From: Palsa-504 sp963756575
GTDB taxonomy: Bacteria; Actinomycetota; Actinomycetes; Streptosporangiales; Streptosporangiaceae
Assembly (NCBI GenBank): GCA_963756575.1
Contig: CAVWOM010000021.1
Span: 186,001-250,000, forward strand
Reading direction: 5' to 3'
Length of the DNA: 64,000 nucleotides
The position numbers and the translations under genes were made by a program. Positions 49,256 through 58,117 of the stretch are shown here, piece by piece. The notes beneath the pieces are model-generated. The model was not told where the DNA came from. It saw only the letters and a list, made by a program, of their open reading frames with translations, and did no database searches. Position 1 is the stretch's first letter. Each line of letters begins with the position of its first letter.

Positions 49256-49830
49256 TCGCTACGGCCACAGGGACAGTGCGTGGCTGACGCCCCAATAAAT
49301 CACATCAGTGGCCACATCAGTCCCGCAATGACCAGGCCAGATCGTTGAGTGTCACAGCACCCCCAGAGGGCAATGCCAGGACCTTAAGAGGCACCCCCGC
49401 ACGGCGCTGTTTCATGATCATGGACATCTTTCGTCAGATAGCGCCCGAAACTGTCCATGATCATGGTCTGCGCCTGAAATGTCTCAACCTGAAGTTGAGG
49501 TATGACTGGACATTACGGGCAGCGGATGTCGCCGTATCGCGGTCTGCTGGCGAGCCGGGCGGCTCGCCGGCCGCGTCCCGCCCACTGCAAAGGAGCCTGA
49601 CCAGGAAAAACAGCTCGCAGATCCGGTAAATGACCCGCCTTAAATTCCTGGCATTGCCCCAGAGGGGGACGGGGACACTCAATGATCCGAGACACCGGGT
49701 CGTCGCCTGAATGATCGGCGCCGTCCTGCTCCGGACGGGACGCCAGGGAGGGGTGTGGCGGGAGTAGTGCGGCGGTCCGCAGGTGTGGCGTCCCGGCCAG
49801 GCGCGCGGAGCGAGGGCCTATTGTGGGTGC
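49256..49830. other. spacer holding a MITE-like element
   Basis: Apart from the 348-bp inverted-repeat element at 49340-49687 I see no gene. The last 140 bp before 49831 is ordinary GC-rich sequence with a possible -10 TATTGT (49819-49824) for the following gene. Confidence 0.6.
49340..49687. mobile_element. 348-bp MITE-like element with 49-bp terminal inverted repeats
   Basis: The ends 49340-49388 and 49639-49687 are reverse complements at 38 of 49 positions without gaps. They share GATC, TTGAGTGTC, GGCAATGCCAGGA and TTAAG. Inside lies a perfect 14-bp inverted repeat CATGATCATGGACA/TGTCCATGATCATG (49413-49426, 49452-49465). No transposase is encoded; the longest internal frame is 94 aa and unrecognised. 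GATC at both outer ends is palindromic, so a target duplication cannot be told from the repeat. Probably a non-autonomous IS derivative or a collapsed IS. Confidence 0.65.
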
Positions 49831-52641
49831 GTGCGTCTTGGGCCACGCGCCGATGGGGCGGCTGAGGCAGACGGTGCCGAAGTTACGAGTTCCCCGGCGA
49901 AAGAGAACGCGGAGGACGACGCAAAGGCCTCCAACGTTGAAGGCCGCCCAGACGAGACCGCGGCGGCGCCCGATGTGACGCCCGCCGAGGACAAGCCCGA
50001 TGTGACGGCCGCCGAGGACAAGACGGTGAAGGCGAGCGCGGACGCGAGTGCTCCGCACCACACGGAAGAGACCGCGAAGACCAGCACGGACAGGACCGCC
50101 ACGGCCGGCGCGGACAGGACCGCCAAGGCCGGCGCGGAAAGAGCCGTGACGGTAGGCGCGGCAGAGGCTGCGAAGGCACCTGGCCCCGAAGGGGTCGTAG
50201 CCGGGACCGAGCCAGGCAACCGGGAACCAGCCAGCGCGACCCAGGCGCAGGCCGGCCAGAGCCAGCGGAAGGCCAAGAAGAACCGGAAGCAGGCCGGCCT
50301 CGCCCAGGGACAGCCCAGCAAGAAACGCGAGCGAACCGCCCCGGAGTACGAGCAGGTCAGCCACGGCCTAGGCCGGGCTGGGTGGGTGTTCGGGGCCATG
50401 ACCGTGGTGCCCGCGATGCTGGCCGCGGCCTGGCTGCTGCCGTCGTTGCCGCTGCTGCTCACCGGCCGGCTCTCGGCCCAGCCGATGGTGTTCATGTTCA
50501 TCCCGCTGGCCGGCGGCCTCTGCTATTTCGCCGTCCGCCGGCTGCCCGCCAGCTGGCCCGCCTTCCGCTCAGCCAGCACCAAAACCAGCCCCGAGCCGAC
50601 CGCCAAAGTCAGCTCCGAGCCGACCGCCAAAACCAGCCCCGAGCCGAAGGCCAGAACCAGGACGAAGCCAGGTACCCCCTGGTGGACGGTCGCGGCCACG
50701 CTTGCCGTCGCGATCGTCTTCACCGCCTGGCAGATCACCGAACACACTCAGCAGATCATCTACCTCCGCGACCCCGCCACCTATCTTCAAGTGGGGTACT
50801 GGATCGCGCACCACGGCTACCTGCCGATCCCCGACTCGGCGGCCGCGTTCGGCGGCCCGCACCCGTACCTGAGCTTCGCCAGCTCCAATTACTATCCGCG
50901 CGGTACCGGCATCGTCCCGCAGTTCATGACCGGCATGCCCCTGGTGATAGCCGCCGCGCTCTGGCTCAAAGGCATCCCGGCCGCGCTGGTGGTCACACCG
51001 GTGATCGGCGGCTGCGCCGTCCTCAGTTTCGGCGGCCTGGTGGCCCGCCTGGCCGGGCCGCGCTGGGCGCCGGCCGCGGCGGCCGTGCTGGCGCTGAGCC
51101 TGCCCGAGCAGTACACCAGCCGCAGCACGTTCAGCGAGCCGCTGGCCCAGGTGCTGCTGTTCGGCGGCCTGTGCCTGCTGGCCGACTCGCTGGCAATAAC
51201 AAGAAGCACCGAAGGCGCCAGAAGCACCGGAAGCGCCAGAAGCACCGAAAGCGCCGAAAGCACTAGATACGAGGACAGCGCCCGCTACTCCCTGAACCAG
51301 GACATGGTGCTGGCCGCGCTGGGCGGCCTGGCTCTCGGGCTCACCATCTTGGTCCGCGTCGACGGGCTCAGCGACATCCTTCCGGCCGTCCCGTTCGTCG
51401 GCGTGCTCCTCGCGGCCCGGTCGCGCCGGGCCATCCCGTTCGCCGCCGGCCTCGTCATCGGGGTCGGTTACGGGCTGGCCGACGGCTACCTGAAGTCGCG
51501 GCCGTACCTGGACCTGGAGGCGCCGTCGCTGCGCCCCCTCGGCTACATCGTCGCGGTCACCCTGGGTGCCACCGTGGCGCTGGTCATCGCGACCGCGAGC
51601 CCGGCCGCCCGGCGCCGGCTGAGCCGGATCAAGAACACGAGCACCGCCCGCTGGCTCCCCGCCGCGGCCGCCGTCCTCACCACGCTGATCTTCATCGGCT
51701 TCGCGATAAGGCCGCTGGTCCAGACGGTGAGGGGGGAGACCATCCCGGCCTCGATCGCCTACGTCGCCGAACTCCAGAAGCTGGCCGGCCTGCCGGTCGA
51801 CGGCAGGCAGCAGTACTACGAGGACAGCCTGTACTGGGTGATCTGGTACCTCGGCGTGCCTGCCGTCCTGCTCGGCGCGCTGGGCCTGGCCGCCCTGGCC
51901 CGGCGCGCCACCCGGGCCCTGATCCAGTGGGACGACCCCCGGGGCGCCGCCCGGGCCTGGGCGCTACCGCTGATGATCGCGCTCTGGGTGATCGTGACCG
52001 TGCTGTACCGGCCGGCGGTGGCCCCGGACCAGCCGTGGGCCAGCAGGCGGCTGGTGCCGTTCGTGCTGCCGGGCGTGATCCTCGGCGCGATCTGGGCGGC
52101 CACCTGGCTCAAGGATCAGGCCGCCCAGCTCGGCCGGACCAGAACAACCGCCGCCATCGTCGCCGCCTGCGGGGTGGCCTCGCTGCTCATCCCGACCGCG
52201 CTGACCACCCTCGATCTCAGCTTCACGAAAAGCGGCGTGAACGCGCACGGCATGGCGTTCCGCAAGATCGGCCCGGGTGAGCTCGGCGCGGTAAACGACC
52301 TGTGCGGGACGATCGGCCCGGAGGCCTCGGTGGTCATCCTCGACCAGCTCACCGCCGACCGGTTCGCCCAGGTGATCCGGGGCATGTGCGGGGTGCCCGC
52401 GGCGGTGCTGACCAACGCCAAGGACGCTAGCCAGGTGGACGAGGGCATCGAGACGGTCGGCCGCCGCACCGTCTTCCTGGCCGGGAACGCCGGCGAGCTG
52501 CCCGCGGGCGGAACGAAGCCGACGGAAGTGGTCAACCTGCTCACCACCCAGGAGGCGCACAACCTGACCGCGCCGCCCACCCGCACCTGGGGGATCCACT
52601 ACACGGTGTGGATGAGTGTCCCAGTGGAGACCGGGGGCTAG
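49831..52641 (+). CDS. large polytopic membrane glycosyltransferase-like protein
   Basis: About 936 aa. A 180-residue Lys/Ala/Glu-rich disordered N-terminus has short repeats (TAKAGAERA, DKPDVTAAEDK). About twelve membrane helices interleave with charged loops (EPTAK repeats near 260, RSTESAESTR near 480). IYLRDPATYLQVGYWIAHHG is an acidic first-loop sequence seen in GT-C mannosyl/arabinosyl-type enzymes. A C-terminal extracytoplasmic domain of about 130 aa follows. GTG 49831 is 7 nt after a TATTGT -10, so leaderless. It is followed by a Dpm1-like donor-synthase gene, which fits a polyprenyl-phosphate-sugar-dependent transferase. Confidence 0.78.
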   Translation: MRLGPRADGAAEADGAEVTSSPAKENAEDDAKASNVEGRPDETAAAPDVTPAEDKPDVTAAEDKTVKASADASAPHHTEETAKTSTDRTATAGADRTAKAGAERAVTVGAAEAAKAPGPEGVVAGTEPGNREPASATQAQAGQSQRKAKKNRKQAGLAQGQPSKKRERTAPEYEQVSHGLGRAGWVFGAMTVVPAMLAAAWLLPSLPLLLTGRLSAQPMVFMFIPLAGGLCYFAVRRLPASWPAFRSASTKTSPEPTAKVSSEPTAKTSPEPKARTRTKPGTPWWTVAATLAVAIVFTAWQITEHTQQIIYLRDPATYLQVGYWIAHHGYLPIPDSAAAFGGPHPYLSFASSNYYPRGTGIVPQFMTGMPLVIAAALWLKGIPAALVVTPVIGGCAVLSFGGLVARLAGPRWAPAAAAVLALSLPEQYTSRSTFSEPLAQVLLFGGLCLLADSLAITRSTEGARSTGSARSTESAESTRYEDSARYSLNQDMVLAALGGLALGLTILVRVDGLSDILPAVPFVGVLLAARSRRAIPFAAGLVIGVGYGLADGYLKSRPYLDLEAPSLRPLGYIVAVTLGATVALVIATASPAARRRLSRIKNTSTARWLPAAAAVLTTLIFIGFAIRPLVQTVRGETIPASIAYVAELQKLAGLPVDGRQQYYEDSLYWVIWYLGVPAVLLGALGLAALARRATRALIQWDDPRGAARAWALPLMIALWVIVTVLYRPAVAPDQPWASRRLVPFVLPGVILGAIWAATWLKDQAAQLGRTRTTAAIVAACGVASLLIPTALTTLDLSFTKSGVNAHGMAFRKIGPGELGAVNDLCGTIGPEASVVILDQLTADRFAQVIRGMCGVPAAVLTNAKDASQVDEGIETVGRRTVFLAGNAGELPAGGTKPTEVVNLLTTQEAHNLTAPPTRTWGIHYTVWMSVPVETGG

Positions 52642-52655
52642 TATCCTCGCCGCTC

Positions 52656-53588
52656 GTGAGCACCTTCGCCGGCGACCCAGAGCAAGACCGAGGGCAAAGA
52701 ACCCCGCACGTCTCGATTGTCCTGCCTTGTTACAACGAGGAAGAGCACGTCCTGCTCGAGGTGGAGCGGATCTGCGCCGCCATGGACAAGAGCGGGATCA
52801 GCTACGAACTGCTCGCCATCGACGACGGCTCGACCGACCAGACGCTGGGCCGGCTGCACCGCGCCGAGCCCGATTTCCCTCACCTCAAGGTCATCCCGTT
52901 CCGCCGCAACGGCGGCGCCGGCACCGTCCGCCGCATCGGCTCCCAGCAGGCCAAGGGCGACATCGTGGTCTGGACCGACGCCGACCTCACCTACCCGAAC
53001 GAGCGCATCCCCGAGCTCGTCACCCTCCTCGACGAGGACTCGACGGTAGACCAGGTAGTCGGCGCGCGCACTAGCGAGGAGGGCACGCTCAAGTTCGCGC
53101 GCGTCCCGGCCAAGTGGTTCGTCCGCAAGCTGGCCGAACGGCTCACCAACGCCGACATCCCCGACCTCAACAGCGGCCTGCGCGCCTTCCGCCGCGGCGT
53201 GGCGCTGCCCTACCTGAAGCTGCTGCCCCCCGGGTTCTCCTGCGTCACCACGATCACCCTGGCCTTCCTGTCCAACGGGCACGAGGTCCGCTACGTCCCC
53301 ATCGAGTACGCCAAACGAGCCGGCCGGTCCAAGTTCCACTTCTTCTCCGACGCCTACCGGTACGTGCTCCAGGTGCTCCGCATGGTCATGTACTTCAACC
53401 CGCTCAAGGTGCTGATGCCGCCGGCCCTGTTCCTGCTCGGCCTGGGCGTCGCCAAGGCGGTCTATGACCTGGTCGTGCACCCGCTGCACTTCGCCAACGA
53501 CACGATCCTGATCTTCGTGACCGGCATGATCCTGGCCTCGCTGGCCCTCCTCGCCGACCTGATCGTCCGCTCCCGCGGCGACACATGA
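52656..53588 (+). CDS. Dpm1-like polyprenol-phosphate glycosyltransferase (GT2)
   Basis: 310 aa. GT-A domain with VSIVLPCYNEEEHVLLEVER, LAIDDGSTDQTL, WTDADLTYPNER (metal-binding DAD) and DLNSGLRAFRR, followed by two C-terminal membrane helices (about 245-305). This is the plan of enzymes that load a sugar onto polyprenyl phosphate. It probably provides the lipid-linked donor for the GT-C proteins encoded on either side. GTG 52656 follows a TATCCT/TAGTAT -10 region and lacks a Shine-Dalgarno, so leaderless initiation is likely. Confidence 0.9.
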   Translation: MSTFAGDPEQDRGQRTPHVSIVLPCYNEEEHVLLEVERICAAMDKSGISYELLAIDDGSTDQTLGRLHRAEPDFPHLKVIPFRRNGGAGTVRRIGSQQAKGDIVVWTDADLTYPNERIPELVTLLDEDSTVDQVVGARTSEEGTLKFARVPAKWFVRKLAERLTNADIPDLNSGLRAFRRGVALPYLKLLPPGFSCVTTITLAFLSNGHEVRYVPIEYAKRAGRSKFHFFSDAYRYVLQVLRMVMYFNPLKVLMPPALFLLGLGVAKAVYDLVVHPLHFANDTILIFVTGMILASLALLADLIVRSRGDT

Positions 53589-54673
53589 GGATCGCCATCG
53601 TCGGCCCGGCCCACCCCTACAAGGGCGGCGGCGCCCGGCACACCACCGAGCTGGCTCACCGCCTCGCCGAAGCCGGCCACGACGTGATCATCGAGTCCTG
53701 GCGCGCTCAGTACCCCCGGCGCCTCTATCCCGGCCAGCCGACCGTCGACGTCCCCGAGGGCGAGCCCTACCCGCGCACCTACCGCCGGCTGGCCTGGTAC
53801 CGGCCGGACGGCTGGCTCGCCGCTGGCCGCCGCCTGCGCCCCGCCAACCTGGTCGTCTTCGTCCTGATCACCCCGATCCAGATCCCCGCCTACCTCACCG
53901 TCATGAGCACCCTGGGCCAGACCAGAACCGCGGTCATCTGCCACAACGTCCTGCCCCACGAACGCCGCCCGGGCGACGTCCCCCTGGTCAAGACCCTGCT
54001 CAAAAAGGCGGACACGGTGATCACCCACTCCGCCGCCCAGGCCGCCCAGGCCAGGGAACTGGCCCCGGGCGCGACGGTGCGGGCCGTAACCATGCCCCCG
54101 CATCTGCCTGCGACCCCCATTCAAGCGGCCGAACGACCTCGCGATCCCACCTCGCACCCCCGCTTGCTCTTCTTCGGCATCGTCCGTCCCTACAAGGGGC
54201 TGGACGTGCTGCTGCGAGCCCTGGCCCAGGCCCCGTCCCACCTCACGCTCACGGTGGCGGGGGAGTTCTGGGGCGGCACCGAGGACACCGCGAAGCTGAT
54301 CGCCGACCTGGGCCTGGCCGCCCGGGTGACGCTGCGCCCCGGCTACCTGCCCGCGGACCAGCTCCCGGCGCTGTTCGCGGCCGCCGACGCGCTGGTCATG
54401 CCGTACCGGGAGGCGACCGCCTCGCAGAACGCCCTGCTGGCCTTCGCGCACGGAGTCCCGGTCATCACCACCACGGCCGGGGCGCTGGCCGAACCGGTCC
54501 GCGACGGCGTGGACGGGCTCACCTGCGCGCCCGGGGACGCTGAGGACCTAGCCCGCGTCCTGACCGGCTTCAGCGATCCTGAGGTAGCCCGCCGTCTCCG
54601 CGCTGGGGTACCGGCTGTGGATCCGGAGCCGGGCTGGGCGGCGTACCTGCGGGCCCTGCTGGGCGACGCTTAG
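53585..54673 (+). CDS. glycosyltransferase family 4
   Basis: 362-aa GT-B retaining transferase. IVGPAHPYKGGGARHTTELA forms the N-terminal glycine-rich loop. LLFFGIVRPYKGLDVLL begins the donor domain, and MPYREATASQNALLAFAHGV is the E-x7-E nucleotide-sugar motif. Cytosolic. ATGA overlap with the Dpm1-like gene. Its 3' end runs 104 bp into the convergent flippase-like gene, a long antisense overlap. Confidence 0.92.
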   Translation: MRIAIVGPAHPYKGGGARHTTELAHRLAEAGHDVIIESWRAQYPRRLYPGQPTVDVPEGEPYPRTYRRLAWYRPDGWLAAGRRLRPANLVVFVLITPIQIPAYLTVMSTLGQTRTAVICHNVLPHERRPGDVPLVKTLLKKADTVITHSAAQAAQARELAPGATVRAVTMPPHLPATPIQAAERPRDPTSHPRLLFFGIVRPYKGLDVLLRALAQAPSHLTLTVAGEFWGGTEDTAKLIADLGLAARVTLRPGYLPADQLPALFAAADALVMPYREATASQNALLAFAHGVPVITTTAGALAEPVRDGVDGLTCAPGDAEDLARVLTGFSDPEVARRLRAGVPAVDPEPGWAAYLRALLGDA

Positions 54674-55601
54674 GACGAGTCCGCCCGCTCGAGCCCAGGG
54701 CCAGCCCGGTCCCGGCCCAGACCAGGTCCCCGATCGTCATCACCACCCGCGAGGCGAGCGCCACGACCAGCGCGGACGCGGACGGCATGACCGGCGCGAG
54801 CACGGCGATCAGCGCGACCTCCCGCGGCCCGATGCCGCCCGGGAAGAAGATGATCAGGAAGCCGACCGCCCAGGCGAGCGCGTAGCCGCCCAGCGCCAGC
54901 GCGAACGTGTGCGCGCTGCCCGGCGCCCCGCCTCCCCGCCTCGCGAAGTCGCTGATCAGGAACCAGGCGTGCGCCCCGTAGCACAGCCAGCCGAGCGTGG
55001 TCCAGGCCAGCGCCCGGGCCATCGCGGCGGCGCCGACCGATTCGGTGAGCGGGTCCCGGTGCAGCACCCTGAGCACCAGCCCCAGGCCGAACCCGATGAC
55101 CCGGGGATGCAGGCAGGCCGCGGCCAGCGGCGTCACGGCCAGCACCCACCAGTAGTGCCCGAGCGCGCGGGCCGAGGTGAGCGGCAGCATCAGGCCGGCC
55201 GCGATCAGGCCCACCACCAGCGTGACCGCCATGGCGACCAGGCTGGCCGCGGTGCTGCGCCGCCGCGGCACGTCGTAGTCGCGGGCCAGCTCGACCTGGG
55301 CGGCCAGCGCCCACACCGCGCCCGGTACGTACTTGCCGAGCTGCCCGATGGACATCACCCGGATCGCGGCGGGCAGCGGCAGCGGCGAGCCGAGCCCGGC
55401 CAGCAGGGCCCGCCAGGCCAGCATCATGCAGCCCAGGCCGGCGATGGCGCAGGCCGCCGCGCCGGCCACGTCGTACCAGGCCAGCCGGATCAGCGCGGCG
55501 TGTACCGCGTGCCACTGCGAGACCAGCCCGTACCCGGCCAGCCCGGCCGCGGCCGCCAGCAGCACCGCCCGCAGCCACGGGTTCTGGGTCAGCTCGCGCA
55601 C
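54570..55601 (-). CDS. LPG-synthase-TM/UPF0104-like membrane protein, possible flippase
   Basis: 343 aa, about eight membrane helices, with SIGQLGKYVPGAVWALAAQV (the G-Q-x-x-x-Y-x-P-G signature) and FFPGGIGPREVALIAVLAPV. This is the flippase-like domain found alone here, without the C-terminal aminoacyltransferase of MprF. Such stand-alone proteins are associated with lipid-linked sugar translocation. The hydrophilic Pro-rich tail overlaps the convergent GT4 gene. Confidence 0.85.
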   Translation of the reverse strand: MRELTQNPWLRAVLLAAAAGLAGYGLVSQWHAVHAALIRLAWYDVAGAAACAIAGLGCMMLAWRALLAGLGSPLPLPAAIRVMSIGQLGKYVPGAVWALAAQVELARDYDVPRRRSTAASLVAMAVTLVVGLIAAGLMLPLTSARALGHYWWVLAVTPLAAACLHPRVIGFGLGLVLRVLHRDPLTESVGAAAMARALAWTTLGWLCYGAHAWFLISDFARRGGGAPGSAHTFALALGGYALAWAVGFLIIFFPGGIGPREVALIAVLAPVMPSASALVVALASRVVMTIGDLVWAGTGLALGSSGRTRPKRRPAGPAGTPPSPAPDPQPVPQRGDGGLPQDR

Positions 55602-55701
55602 GGATGTAGCGTACTCGCCCGCCGAGGCATGGCAGGATCTCTGCGCATAATGGCGATTCTGCCACTCGTCAGGAGATTTTCCGGCTGGAAGACTGTCAGT
55701 T

Positions 55702-56667
55702 GTGAGTGTGCAAGCAGGTCAGCCCGTTCGGGGGAAAGAAAAGACGGGACTGGCTCGGCGGGCCGGCCTGGTCGCCTGGGTGGGCCTGGTGATCGTCTAC
55801 TTCGTGTGGGGCAGCACGTACCTGGCCATCCGGATCGGGGTCGAGACGATGCCGCCGCTGCTGATGGCGGCGGCCAGGAACCTGATCGCCGGGCTCATCA
55901 TGTTCCCGCTGGCGATGCGGGCCCGCCGGGTGGCGGTCCGGGAAGGCCGCGAGACGCGCCGCTGGCCGACCCGGGCGGAGTGGATCGGCACCGGGATCGC
56001 CGGCACCTTGCTGCTGGTCGGCAACGGGGTGGTCGGCCTGGGGGAGAAGAGCGTGCCGTCCGGACTGGCCGCGCTGCTGGTGGCCACCGTGCCGCTGTGG
56101 CTGCTCGGCATCGACGCGGGCCTCAACCATGCCCGGATCGGCCTGGCGCCGCTGGCAGGCCTGCTGCTCGGCCTGATCGGCGTGGCCGTGCTGTCCGGCC
56201 TAGGCGGTGGAGGCAAGGTCTCGGTGGGCGGCGCGCTCACCATCCTCGGCGCGGCCTTCATGTGGGCGCTGGGCACGATCATGGCGCGCCGCGGCACCAT
56301 CCCGTCCAGCGCGGCCCTGGCCAGCGGGATGGAACTGCTGGCCGGAGGGGCGGCGTTGCTGATCCTGTCCGCGGCGACCGGGGAGTTCTCCTCGGTGCGC
56401 CTGGGCCAGATATCGGCCGGGTCCTGGTGGGCGCTGGCCTACCTGACCGTGATCGGCTCGATCGTGGCCTTCTCCGCCTACGGCATCGCGGTCCGGACGC
56501 TGCCCACCGCCACCGTCGCGACCTACGCCTACGTCAACCCGGTGATCGCCGTCCTGCTCGGCGCGCTCATCCTGGGCGAGCACCTGACCACGTCGATGAT
56601 CGCCGGAGGTGTCCTCATCGTCGGCGCCGTGGTACTTGTGGTACGCCGGTCCCCGCCCGCGCACTGA
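55702..56667 (+). CDS. EamA-family (DMT) transporter
   Basis: 321 aa, ten helices arranged as two EamA repeats: YFVWGSTYLAIRIGVETMPP begins the first, GAAFMWALGTIMARRGTIP the second, and AYVNPVIAVLLGALILGEHL is the conserved final-helix motif. Exports small metabolites or amino acids; substrate unknown. GTG start at 55702, 100 bp from the divergent flippase-like gene. An MBL hydrolase gene follows 11 bp after its stop. Confidence 0.92.
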   Translation: MSVQAGQPVRGKEKTGLARRAGLVAWVGLVIVYFVWGSTYLAIRIGVETMPPLLMAAARNLIAGLIMFPLAMRARRVAVREGRETRRWPTRAEWIGTGIAGTLLLVGNGVVGLGEKSVPSGLAALLVATVPLWLLGIDAGLNHARIGLAPLAGLLLGLIGVAVLSGLGGGGKVSVGGALTILGAAFMWALGTIMARRGTIPSSAALASGMELLAGGAALLILSAATGEFSSVRLGQISAGSWWALAYLTVIGSIVAFSAYGIAVRTLPTATVATYAYVNPVIAVLLGALILGEHLTTSMIAGGVLIVGAVVLVVRRSPPAH

Positions 56668-56678
56668 GGAGCGTGCCG

Positions 56679-57326
56679 ATGCCCCTGGAGATCAAGCGGC
56701 TGCAACTGGCCACGCTGCAAGGCATCGACGGCTCGCGCTGGCCGGTGCACGGCTTCGTGGTCACCCACCCCGGGGGAGCGGTGCTGGTCGACACCGGCGT
56801 CGGCGGTCCGCAGCAGGACCTGGATGACTGGCGCGTGGTCAACCGCTCGGTCGCCGACGCGCTGGCCGAGCTGGACATGAGCCCGGCCGACATCGGCCTG
56901 GTCATCAACACCCACCTGCACTTCGACCACTGCGGCCAGAACGCCGTGTTCGGCCACGCGCCGTTCTACGTCCAGCGCGCCGAGCTGGTCCGGATGCGGC
57001 GGGAGGCCCGTGAGCTGCACGACTGGTTCGGCTTCATGAACGCGAGGTTCGAGCTGCTGGACGGGGACACCGAGATCCTGCCCGGCCTGTCCGTGGTCGC
57101 GACCCCCGGGCACACCGTCGGCCACCAGTGTGTCGTGGTCGACGGTTCCGATCTGCTCATCGGAGACGCGGCCTACACTCCCCGCCAGTACGCAGATCCT
57201 TCCGGGCCGCTGCCGGTCGGCCAGGCCAGCGACGAAGGGGCGTGGCGCGACTCGGTTCAGCGGATCCGCACGCTGGCCCCCGAACGCGTTCACTTCTGCC
57301 ATCACACCGACGTCGTGCACGGCTGA
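56679..57326 (+). CDS. MBL-fold metallo-hydrolase
   Basis: 215-aa metallo-beta-lactamase-fold hydrolase of the N-acyl-homoserine-lactonase-like type. The dinuclear metal motif HLHFDH is at 79-84, preceded by LVDTGVGG; later ligands are TPGHTVGH and IGDAAYTPRQ, and a C-terminal histidine pair lies in FCHHTD. The length is close to lactonases, but the substrate (lactone, thioester or sulfur compound) cannot be read from sequence. ATG 56679 has GAGGA 8 nt upstream. In an operon with EamA and a cupin. Confidence 0.9.
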   Translation: MPLEIKRLQLATLQGIDGSRWPVHGFVVTHPGGAVLVDTGVGGPQQDLDDWRVVNRSVADALAELDMSPADIGLVINTHLHFDHCGQNAVFGHAPFYVQRAELVRMRREARELHDWFGFMNARFELLDGDTEILPGLSVVATPGHTVGHQCVVVDGSDLLIGDAAYTPRQYADPSGPLPVGQASDEGAWRDSVQRIRTLAPERVHFCHHTDVVHG

Positions 57327-57338
57327 TTGGAGGCTGTC

Positions 57339-57668
57339 ATGCGGATCTTCGCGGACGCCGGGACGTTCAAGCCGCCGCCCGACGGCGAGCCCAACGACTG
57401 GATCGTGCACCTGAACAGCGCCGATCTGAGCCTGGGCACCTACTCCATCCCGGCCGGCGGGGTGGACGACCAGAGCCCGCATACCGAGGACGAGATCTAC
57501 GTGGTGAAGTCCGGCCAGGCCACCCTGGTCACCGACTCGGGCCCGGCGGCGGTCGGCCCCGGCAGCGTCATCTACGTCCCGGCCGGCGAGACCCACCGCT
57601 TCACCGACGTCACCGAGGACCTGGCCCTGATCGTGGTCTTCGCCCCGCCCTACGGCTCCCGGTCTTAA
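57339..57668 (+). CDS. cupin-domain protein
   Basis: 109-aa single cupin barrel. Motif 1 is HTEDEIYVVKSGQATLV (metal ligands His and Glu); motif 2 is PGSVIYVPAGETHRFTDV. It has TTGGAGG just before the ATG and follows the MBL hydrolase by 12 bp, so the EamA-MBL-cupin trio probably shares a small-molecule task such as detoxification. Enzyme or binding protein is undecided. The 3' end overlaps the convergent rnhA stop by 4 bp. Confidence 0.88.
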   Translation: MRIFADAGTFKPPPDGEPNDWIVHLNSADLSLGTYSIPAGGVDDQSPHTEDEIYVVKSGQATLVTDSGPAAVGPGSVIYVPAGETHRFTDVTEDLALIVVFAPPYGSRS

Positions 57669-58117
57669 CGAGCCTGGCCGACGCCCGCCGATTCTTCGGA
57701 CCCGCGGCGGGCCAGCTCGTCGGCGCGCTCGTTGCCCGGGTCGCCCGCGTGCCCCTTCACCCACTTCCAGGTGATGTCGTGCGGCTTCATCGCCAGGGTC
57801 AGCCGGCGCCACAGGTCGTCGTTCTTGACCGGCTTCTTGGCCGAGGTCAGCCAGCCGTTGCGCTGCCAGCCGTGGATCCACTTGGTGATCCCGTCGAGCA
57901 CGTACTTGCTGTCGGTGTACAACGTCACCTCGGTCGGCCCCTTCAGCGCCTCGAGCGCCTGGATGGCCGCCATCAGCTCCATCCGGTTGTTCGTGGTCTG
58001 CGGGTCGCCGCCGTACAGGTCCTTCTCGTGACCGCCGCTCTGGAGCACCGCGCCCCACCCCCCGGGCCCCGGGTTCCCGCTGCACGCGCCGTCTGTGTAG
58101 ATCACGACCTCGGTCAT
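57665..58117 (-). CDS. rnhA: ribonuclease HI
   Basis: 150-aa RNase H cleaving the RNA strand of RNA:DNA hybrids during replication and repair. Catalytic acidic residues D9 (YTDGACSGNPGPGG), E47 (NNRMELMA), D69 (YTDSKYV) and D133 (NERADELA), with H123 in WVKGHAG, are all present. Length and order match E. coli RnhA, including the basic handle region KKPVKNDDLWRRL. A stand-alone gene. Confidence 0.97.
   Translation of the reverse strand: MTEVVIYTDGACSGNPGPGGWGAVLQSGGHEKDLYGGDPQTTNNRMELMAAIQALEALKGPTEVTLYTDSKYVLDGITKWIHGWQRNGWLTSAKKPVKNDDLWRRLTLAMKPHDITWKWVKGHAGDPGNERADELARRGSEESAGVGQAR

Noticed and set aside
49345..49629. Transposase gene inside the inverted-repeat element
   Set aside because: The 94-aa frame has no DDE, HUH or serine-recombinase motif and starts within the terminal repeat.
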